NCBI GenBank assembly: GCA_003427395.1 | Contig: BFEA01000332.1 | Location: 1,747,144 to 1,772,763, forward strand | From: Chara braunii | Lineage: Eukaryota; Streptophyta; Charophyceae; Charales; Characeae | Reading direction: 5' to 3' | Length of the DNA stretch: 25,620 nt | Shown: in pieces, positions 18,712 through 25,620 of the stretch | Position numbering within the stretch: position 1 is the stretch's first letter | How the letters are laid out: each line of letters opens with the position of its first letter | Program-made: the position numbers and the translations under genes | Notes under the pieces: generated by a model | The model's database searches: none | What the model was told of the DNA's origin: nothing | The model's input: the letters and a program-made list of their open reading frames with translations, nothing else

Positions 18712-18732
18712 CGATATATATATATATATATA
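18677..18732. repeat. (TA)n microsatellite flanking a transposon
   Basis: TA runs at 18677-18709 and 18714-18732, interrupted by GACG. The next element begins directly after it. Confidence 0.9.
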
Positions 18733-18849
18733 CAGGGTAACCGGTGTTCGGGACGAGCCGAACGCCCGACCCCGAACTCCCGAACGTATGGGACCCCTTG
18801 GGGATGCGTTCGACCGTTCGAGTCGAATGCAGACCCCCCCGTTCTATAA

Positions 18850-18935
<86 letters not shown>

Positions 18936-19589
18936 NCCCCCCCCCCCCCCAAAAAAAAAAAAAAAGGACTGGAAAAAAAAATATCATGAAGAAAAATAAA
19001 TTAAACGAGATTTGCCTGAGCATTACATACAAATTCCTTACCAAATTTGAAATAAAAATAAAATACGAAAAAAAAAATAATCATAAAATTATAAAAATAA
19101 CAAAAAAATAAACATAACAAAATTTAGTAAGTGCGCGACCACTTTTACGACACCGCCATCTTTGGCGATTTTTTTTTTTTTTTGGCATAGCTCAATGCTC
19201 TGAAAATCTACAGATGTGTGCTTCACATCATGCAAAACCCGCTTAAAAAGTTTCAAAAAATAATAAAATTATTCAGACCCCGAACTAAAGTGAAAACAAA
19301 AAGTAAAACGTGAAAAAAGTGTGGGCGAGCACGTTTTGACACCGCCATCTTTGACAATTTTGAATTCCTATTTGGCTGAGGAAAATGACTTTAAAATTTG
19401 TAGGCATGTACCTCACGTCATATAAAACTCACAAAAAAATAATTCAGAAAAAAAACTTATTTTTAGGCCCTGAAATAATTTTTTGCGGGGGCCGAACGCC
19501 GCCGGGTTCGGACACGATACGGGACCCCAAACGCCCGTACGTACGGAGGTCGGCCCGGGAACCTCCGTACGTACAGGTTGGTGACCCTG
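18733..19589. mobile_element. Non-autonomous DNA transposon with CAGGGT terminal inverted repeats
   Basis: The left end CAGGGTAACC (18733) and right end GGTGACCCTG (to 19589) are inverted repeats matching 9 of 10. It is flanked by TATATATA and TATATATG, a possible 8-bp target duplication that is weak because it lies in TA repeats. The CAGGG start and 8-bp duplication would suit hAT. Both ends carry GC-rich hairpins: GTTCGG/CCGAAC on the left (18746-18763) and a perfect 14-bp stem at 19537-19574 on the right. The inside is AT-rich, has a 189-base tandem pair (GACACCGCCATCTTTG at 19149 and 19338) and no transposase. A poly-A/N/poly-C join lies within it. Confidence 0.55.
18852..18965. other. 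Poly-A / N / poly-C / poly-A assembly join
   Basis: A84, one N, C14, then A15. Homopolymers of different bases meeting at a single N indicate an unresolved gap, not real sequence order. Confidence 0.8.
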
Positions 19590-20620
19590 TATATATGTAT
19601 ATAAATATAATGAAAAATATTTTATTAAATAAAATCCTCAAATTTTTAAATAATTAATATTAGTCTTCTTAATTTCGAAATTTTTGTTTGTTTGACAAAT
19701 TCAATTGATCTTTCATTCCACTACAATCGCTTTTTTGATATGTTATGTCATATATTGACTAAATGTTCATAATAATATGATAATACATACAAGTAAGGTT
19801 TTAAGTTTATCATATAAAACACCCACACATAAAAGAATGGTTAAAGAAACAATTCCATGACTTAACTTGAGGGAAAGAGAGGGGAAAAAAAAAATTGTGT
19901 TATAGGAAACGAATGAGTGTGGGGTTAACAATTATGGACATAAGTTATAAAAATAAAAAGATTTGTATCATTTTTTGATGGAGCAACAAACGTTGCTAAT
20001 GATGATGAATAAGCGTGGTGTTGAAATGGGACGATTGTCAATGGGGATGATGTTGCTTATTAATAATTATCTATGATCAAGATAATCAATATTGTTACAT
20101 ATAGTTATTTTTTTATGGTATTGTTGTTGTTAATGATGATTAATTGTAATAGGTCGACGAATATAGAGTGAAAAGAATAGAGGTAAAAATAATAAAGGAT
20201 GAAATATATAGCCGATTAAATTAGATACAAATTTCAATGAGCATGATTTACACAGTACTACCAGTGTTATTGTTGTGAGTCTTAATGGTGATGGTGATGA
20301 CAATGATGATTCTAACGATGAGGACTCAGATAATAACGATGATGGTGATAGTGATGGTGATGGTGGATGCATTTGATGGTGATGACGATAATATCATTGT
20401 TGTGTATCGTGGTCAAATTAAATGATGAAAAAGTAGAATAAAAAAAATTAAATAAAAAAGTGTTTGAGTAAAATTTTGATGTTAATGTCATCAACACTGC
20501 GGTCAAGTTTTGCTCAACAATTTCATTAATGATAGACAATGAATGCAAAAAAAGACAAATCTTCATAGTTATTCACTAAGTTATTTGACATGAGGATGTG
20601 TGCTTGTGAAGGTGACCAAT
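19590..20620. other. AT-rich intergenic DNA with GAT-rich low complexity
   Basis: No gene is supported. About 20285-20390 is a degenerate GAT/GGT trinucleotide tract (GATGGTGATGGTGATGACAA and similar) that gives His/Ser-rich open frames of no significance. Confidence 0.6.
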
Positions 20621-20623
20621 TAG

Positions 20624-20799
20624 ACAAAAAACAAAAGGAATATGACTTTCAAGTCATCTTTAATCCCATAATTGAACCAATTACCTTATTTTGTGAGTTT
20701 TTAAAAAAAACTGAGAAAAACAGAAAACAAAAAGGAACATGATTTTCAAGTCGTCTTTAATCTCACCGTTGAATCGATTCCCTTCTTTTGTTCATTTTA
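20624..20799. repeat. Imperfect tandem duplication, period 97
   Basis: Units near 20624-20703 and 20721-20799 share AAACAAAARGGAAYATGA and TTTCAAGTCRTCTTTAATC in the same order with about 80% similarity by eye. Confidence 0.75.
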
Positions 20800-22227
20800 A
20801 ATAGTTTATTACCATGGTTCGTAGGTAGTCAAGCAAACCATAGTAAGAAGCTGGTTTATATCTCATGGAGGACATTTGTGTGCGAGATTTTCTAAGAAAA
20901 CGAGAAACGGTTCGAAAAGAAAACGAGAATAAATAATAAATTTATTGTAACATTTTTTAGAGCGGTCGTTTTGGTTCCTTCCTTCGGACGCTCTTCTTTT
21001 CCATTGCTTCTTTCACCTCCCACATGTTGACTCACCTTCCTTTGTTTCTCTTTCTCCTGCCATCTCATCCTTATCCCTCTTCTTCTCACACACCCGCTTG
21101 CCTTGCCCCGTTACCCTCTCCCTGTCCCTCTTCCCAAACAATCAATACGTACTCCCCCCAATGAATGTCTCATGGTGACTATTGTCATCTTCTCATCCGA
21201 TGAGCACATATGTGATTGCTTGGAAACTGACACCCTGCATAATATGCCACCATTCCCATTGTGTTATCGTAGTGAGTGTCAATTTTATCTACCGAAATAA
21301 TAGTTGTTTCATACACAATCATAAGTCAAGCAATATAATAATTTGAATTCGTTATTAGAAAATGCTAAGAAGGGTGGAGTCCACTATGTAAGTCATGATA
21401 CTTCTTAAAACCTATACATGAATTAAAAACACGTTGATGAGTATATAGTTGCATCAATGCACGTTGAGATGTTGACTCATTGGGGGTTGATAGTCAATAC
21501 ATACTAAGTTGGGGGGGGGGGCTGCTAATGAAATGGTAATTCGAAGAGCAAAAATATTTTTTTTCTCTTTTAAACACTGATCTTATAGTTTGGAAAACCC
21601 TTCCCTCCAAAAAGGATTATGCCAACCATATAGAAATGAAAGATTGAACAACAAGAGCTAAATAAACCAATTATGAAAATGATCAAACTAAGAATGAATT
21701 CCGAGCAACTATACAGGGCGAATCAGTCATACTTACTACCGTTTCTCTCGAATAGAACATATGATCAATATAGTTGTCAGACCCACCACAGAGCTTTGTT
21801 ATTTGTCGGTCTCTTTGGCCATAAGGTGACATCATTGAAGTTATTTTGTCCATCCGATTGCATTTGGACTCGAACTTGCATCTGTATTTCAAGAGTTGAT
21901 GTGTGCATCAACTGATATAGGCTTGTTCTTAAACTCGTGCACCTTGAACGCTCCATTTCTGTGGCTAATTATTTTTTTTCAGAACGTGGCCGGTGTGTAC
22001 TTGAATAAAATTGATAGTGTTGCTTAAAGAGGTACACACATGAACTATATAGACGAGAAGTACAAACCTGAATGTTAGTAAACACGTTATAAATTAAAAC
22101 TACAACGGATGTTAAAAAAAAAGAAGGAAGGTATTAAAGCATTCACCATGTGCATGGATAGTATAAAATGACTTGCTAATGTTTACACAAAGACCTTAAA
22201 ATCACAAAATTTGCAGTTTTACCTATT
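20800..22227. other. AT-rich intergenic DNA, no gene seen
   Basis: Only short open frames without motifs. A G11 run lies at 21511-21521. No RNA gene was recognised on either strand. Confidence 0.5.
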
Positions 22228-22229
22228 CT

Positions 22230-22291
22230 ATTTTTTTATTTTTTTATTTTTTTATTTTTTTATTTTTTTATTATTTTTTTTTTATTTTTTT
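22230..22291. repeat. (ATTTTTTT)n minisatellite-like run
   Basis: About five near-perfect 8-base units (A followed by seven T), then a less regular T-rich end. Confidence 0.85.
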
Positions 22292-22976
22292 CCGGAGGCC
22301 GTGGACAATTACACAACAAAAATTTGTTAGAAATGACACGACTTTGACCATTCCGCATTTGTTGGATTTCTGACTTGTGTTATCACTGTTTTTATTTTTT
22401 ATTTTTTGTTTTTAAAAGTTAAGTTGTTCTTATTTATTTTTCTCACTTTCCCTACTGAAATGATAACGCAACCAAATTCGAAAAAAAAAGAGGCTGACAA
22501 CCTTATAAAACTAAATTGTTCTACTTCATTGACCTACTTGTTTAACAATGTAGCGTCTTACCGCAACACTCAATGAACGTGAGAAGTACAAAAGTTTTGG
22601 TATGTGCATTTTTTAAAATTCTCGCGGATGTTACATTCACATCTGGTTCGTAGTCTGACGACCTTGATAGTAAGAAGCCCAACCTGTGCCAAACATTTTT
22701 TTTTTAAAATAATGGTATTGGTGGGTGCAAGTCCTCATAACTGGTCACAAATATGATCTACCTGCATGTTTGGGATAAAATGTCGAGTAAGACTAATTGG
22801 TTGCTCAACAATGATGATCACAAAACTTCTCTAGCTATCAACTAAAATGAAAGTGTCGATGTATGAATCTATTGATCTATCGATTTATTGATTGATGCAT
22901 CAATCTGATATCGAACAATTTTTGTATTATTGTTAACAAATAGACTAATGTATCGCACAATAATGATCACGTGACC
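22292..22976. other. AT-rich intergenic DNA, nothing recognised
   Basis: No supported gene, RNA or transposon end. The short imperfect repeat TTGATCTATCGATTTATTGA near 22870 is the only structure noticed. Confidence 0.45.
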
Positions 22977-23164
22977 GAGGTAGGTCTCGCATCATATTTG
23001 TTAATTAATTTTTGGTTTACACGACTTCAAGCAAATAAAGCAACTATTAAAGCAATGCTTGTGAATCGAGTAGGTGATTTTGGATTAGCTCTTGGTATTA
23101 TGAGTTGTTTTGCTATTTTTCAAACAGTAGACTTTTCAACCATTTTTGCTTGTACTAGTGCCTT
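22977..23164 (+). pseudogene. nad5: Mitochondrial nad5 fragment in nuclear DNA (NUMT)
   Basis: About 62 codons match an internal part of plant mitochondrial NADH dehydrogenase subunit 5 (complex I, proton-pumping membrane subunit): [34 protein letters not shown] and [15 protein letters not shown] are diagnostic. The codon pattern is ungapped and has no stop inside the match. The similarity starts at GAGGTAGGT (22977) and ends at GCCTTT (23164), after which the frame continues with unrelated residues to a stop at 23252. A full nad5 is about ten times longer, so this is an insertion fragment. The lack of stops suggests fairly recent transfer, but the piece is short. Confidence 0.9.
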
Positions 23165-23614
23165 TGTGTGGGAACCTTCTTTCATGCATCGACCTATTGT
23201 CACGAAACCAAAAAGGCGTACATGCACCTGTTTGATGAAACAAAATCAATGAATGATTAAGGAAGAAAGGAGACGAGGTCGACGAAGGGTGCAACATGTA
23301 GACATGCCTAAGACGCATAATAGGAAAGTCAAACATCCATGCCTCGGTTGTAATACAACGAAGCGAGGCACCTTAGCTACAACCTACAAGACAAGTTTCA
23401 ACGTACTGCTTCTCTTTTGTTTGCAACTATGCAAATTGGCAAACAATTGTACTGCTATTGGGATCTTTCTCCAGACAAGGGGGGACTCCTCTTCTCATTT
23501 CGAACCACCTATGCTCTCTTTTGTTGCCTAGTTGTTCATATGCTAAATGCTCACATGACACCTCATGGTCAAAGCCCATATGCATGTGCACATATGTGCA
23601 CACATGTGGGTGGG
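23165..23614. other. Unrecognised sequence right of the nad5 fragment
   Basis: Several short plus-strand frames, none with known motifs. A near-palindrome lies at about 23582-23608 (CATGTGCACATATGTGCACA). It could be further organellar noncoding DNA, for example intron or spacer, but nothing in it proves that. Confidence 0.4.
23340..23370. repeat. 12-bp hairpin with a 4-base bulge
   Basis: TGCCTCG pairs with CGAGGCA, and GTTGT with ACAAC, around an AAT loop; GAAG bulges on the 3' side. It lies about 180 bases after the nad5 fragment. Confidence 0.65.
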
Positions 23615-23641
23615 GAGAGAGAGAGAGAGAGAGAGAGAGAG
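23615..23641. repeat. (GA)13 microsatellite
   Basis: A pure GA run of 27 bases. Confidence 0.95.
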
Positions 23642-24588
23642 GTCCACTGGTTTTGCGAGGTCAAACAATGCTGAAAGAAGACGTTCCATCAAACCACCAA
23701 CTTATTATTCTGGTCAAGGTAAGCTCCATTTTTTTTGCGTCCTGCATCATATCATTCTAGCCATTAAATCAAACACACGATTGAAAAAATAAAATAAAAT
23801 CAAAATCCGTGTTCCGAAACATTTTATATATTAATCTGTAATAAGATCGCTCAACAGTCAATTAAGTTCAAAAGAAGGAAAAAAAAAAACCCTTAAAGGT
23901 GAACATGAAAAACCTTTGGACATCATATCAATACCTCAGCGACCTCATTAATTGACCACATGCCTCAACAAGGTGGTTTCATTAAGCAGCATGCTAAACC
24001 TCGTGGTCTAACCTGCATGCAATTCCCGTCCCCCCCCTCCCCCCCTCCCTCCACTGTTCTCCCCCTGGTTCCCCCTCTTGCCCCCTCGTTTCGCAACCTT
24101 CTGCTCCAATCAACAAATTTTATGCGATCATGTGGGACAATCCATCGTCGTTGACAGCGCAAATGCGGTTACTGCCTGGCTCACACGGTGGGACCACCAC
24201 CCCACCAGATGCAATCTGCTGCTGCATCAACACATGATCTGAGGGTCTTTTCCCTATCCACTCAAACAACAACTCCAGTTGGTCCATTCGTTTACTTTTT
24301 CTCACTTTTCTTGCTCCAACCAATTCTTTTAAGCGAGACATCGAAAGATGTCATGGTGCTCCTACTCTGATGGCAAATTTTTAATACTTTTGGCTTTTAG
24401 AAGTTTTTTGTAGGATATTTGGCCAAAGATATGATAATTGGCACTAACTGGTCCAAAGAGACGGGCGAGGTCCAACAGATAGGGAGTAAAACCCACATGT
24501 CCTTGAATCGAGAGGATCACCTCAAAACCACCTCTTCAAGATGGTGCAATAATAGATTGAATTGGATTCACCGCCAATCGGAAGCTTG
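23642..24588. other. Intergenic DNA, no gene seen
   Basis: Includes a C-rich tract near 24030-24090. Short open frames on both strands there are Pro- or Arg/Gly-rich by composition and show no domain. Confidence 0.45.
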
Positions 24589-24690
24589 AGGGGCTTTGCA
24601 CCTGTTCCAGTCTTCGGTAGCACCCGAGGTGCTCTACACCTGTTCTAGTCTCTGATAGCACCTAAGGGGCTTTGCATTTGTGGCTCGATC
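24589..24690. repeat. Three imperfect tandem copies, period 38
   Basis: Copies begin at 24589, 24627 and 24665 with AGGGGCTTTGCACCTGTTCC, AGGTGCTCTACACCTGTTCT and AGGGGCTTTGCATTTGTGGC. The first two are followed by a GATAGCACC/GGTAGCACC ending. Confidence 0.85.
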
Positions 24691-24859
24691 CTATCACCAT
24701 GGCTAGGGCAATACCTGGTCCAATCAACACCGCCACTTGGTCCATTCCGAATAAGGTTATGTGATTGCACCTGCAGTGGTCCAATGAACAACCACTTGGT
24801 CTTATTAATATGATCTTAGGGCCCACACCTGATCCACTTTAGTGCCAAGTCCAATCACC

Positions 24860-24886
24860 ATTATTATTATTATTATTATTATTATT
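24860..24886. repeat. (ATT)9 microsatellite
   Basis: A pure trinucleotide run of 27 bases. Confidence 0.95.
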
Positions 24887-25620
24887 AGTTTTCTAAACAA
24901 CCCGAGATAATGTTAGGAGTGGTGATAGGAGAAGGCACCACTAACACTCATAGAGAGACTCCATCTATTGGTGGGGAGCAACACCTGCTGAAAAGGGGAT
25001 TCAACGTCCCTTGAACACCATTACAAATAAATATCAGAAACCAATAGTTCAAAAGAGAGGAACTAGATTGTGAATTTTTTTCCAATGTTTCTTTTATGAT
25101 TAAATATAACCAAAAAAATCCTCCATGTTTTAAAAATGTTTAATTTTTTTTTTTTTCCCGCAACGCATAAAAAAGTTGAATAAAGCTTTTATTGCAACAA
25201 ATGTTTATTATATTCTCGAAAAAAAAAATTCTAAAAAGAAAAGTGAATAAATCTAATAGGCTTTTTATCAAATAAATCAATCCGAATCAATAATAAAATT
25301 TAAATATAGAGATCCAGGGACTACCAGATGTAACATTCAAAACTAGCTATCTGATCCTCTCAACATAAAGCTTGAGAATCAATCAAATCCCTCCTTAATA
25401 AAGCCATGTAGTTATACCAAAGCTAACCTAGAGGGTGAAAAAAGATATGAAAAATAAACAGGGTCTCTGAAAACAAGCCCATGCGGAAGCGAAAACCAGT
25501 TGTGGATGATCAATTGGAAGTTCACCTTAAGTGAACCCTTAGTCTTTTCCCCCCTTGGCCATTGCACCTCCCCCAAGGAAAGCTCCCTTGAATCCCCCCA
25601 CCAGTTTTTGGTGAATTTTT
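24887..25620. other. Intergenic DNA to the window end, nothing coding seen
   Basis: AT-rich with A and T runs. The only structure noticed is a 6-bp hairpin GTTCAC...GTGAAC (25520-25536). Confidence 0.5.

Noticed and set aside
18744-18989. Poly-Lys / poly-Phe open frames
   Set aside because: They cross the poly-A run and the N, so they are homopolymer artefacts.
22971-23252. Functional nad5 gene
   Set aside because: Only about 62 codons match; the frame then runs into unrelated residues and a stop, and the surroundings are nuclear-type repeats.
1-25620. CRISPR array, rRNA, tRNA or other structural RNA
   Set aside because: No regularly spaced identical repeats with unique spacers and no rRNA or tRNA signature were seen on either strand.

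Overview
This is eukaryotic nuclear DNA from a green plant-lineage organism. It carries plant-type Ty3/gypsy retrotransposon remains with an initiator-tRNA-Met primer site, several other broken transposable elements, long AT-rich gene-poor DNA with microsatellites, and a short insertion of plant-type mitochondrial nad5. The retrotransposon's extra reading frame resembles hypothetical proteins I associate with the charophyte alga Chara braunii. That host assignment is from memory and only moderately secure. I see no intact cellular protein-coding gene, no rRNA, no convincing tRNA and no CRISPR.

Layout. Positions 1-12105 hold one large Ty3/gypsy-like LTR retrotransposon on the minus strand. Its 3' LTR is cut by the left window edge (1-2203) and its 5' LTR is at 9699-12105. 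In its own transcription order (right to left) it reads: 5' LTR with a TATA box, primer-binding site, Gag fused to a protease remnant, reverse transcriptase/RNase H, a PHD-finger-like zinc motif, integrase, an extra acidic ORF, a noncoding tail and the 3' LTR. It is dead: I find one frameshift and one stop in RT/RNase H, frame changes around the PHD-like segment, three stops in integrase, and frameshifts plus a stop in the extra ORF. The two LTRs differ by roughly 5-6% over the first ~490 bases counted by eye.

Right of the element, 12106-12627 is a foldback (MITE-like) element directly abutting the LTR. Next come transposon-gene debris (12628-13010), GA microsatellites and repeats. A 37-base sequencing-library adapter (Tn5 mosaic ends head to head, 13246-13282) marks an assembly artefact. 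A ~309-base LTR fragment of the same retrotransposon family ends at an N (14910). A degraded piece resembling a HARBI1 (PIF/Harbinger) transposase lies at 15969-16304.

From about 17 kb to the end the DNA is AT-rich and essentially gene-free. It holds a non-autonomous DNA transposon with terminal inverted repeats and strong subterminal hairpins (18733-19589), a related fragment at about 17309-17450, several imperfect tandem duplications, microsatellites, and a 188-base nad5 insertion (22977-23164).

Most notable: the PHD-like finger between RNase H and integrase, the ATGA stop/start overlaps at both Gag/Pol and Pol/ORF3 boundaries, the extra ORF itself, the GA-repeat expansion next to the LTR TATA box in only one LTR, and the adapter artefact, which makes the join near 13.25 kb untrustworthy.
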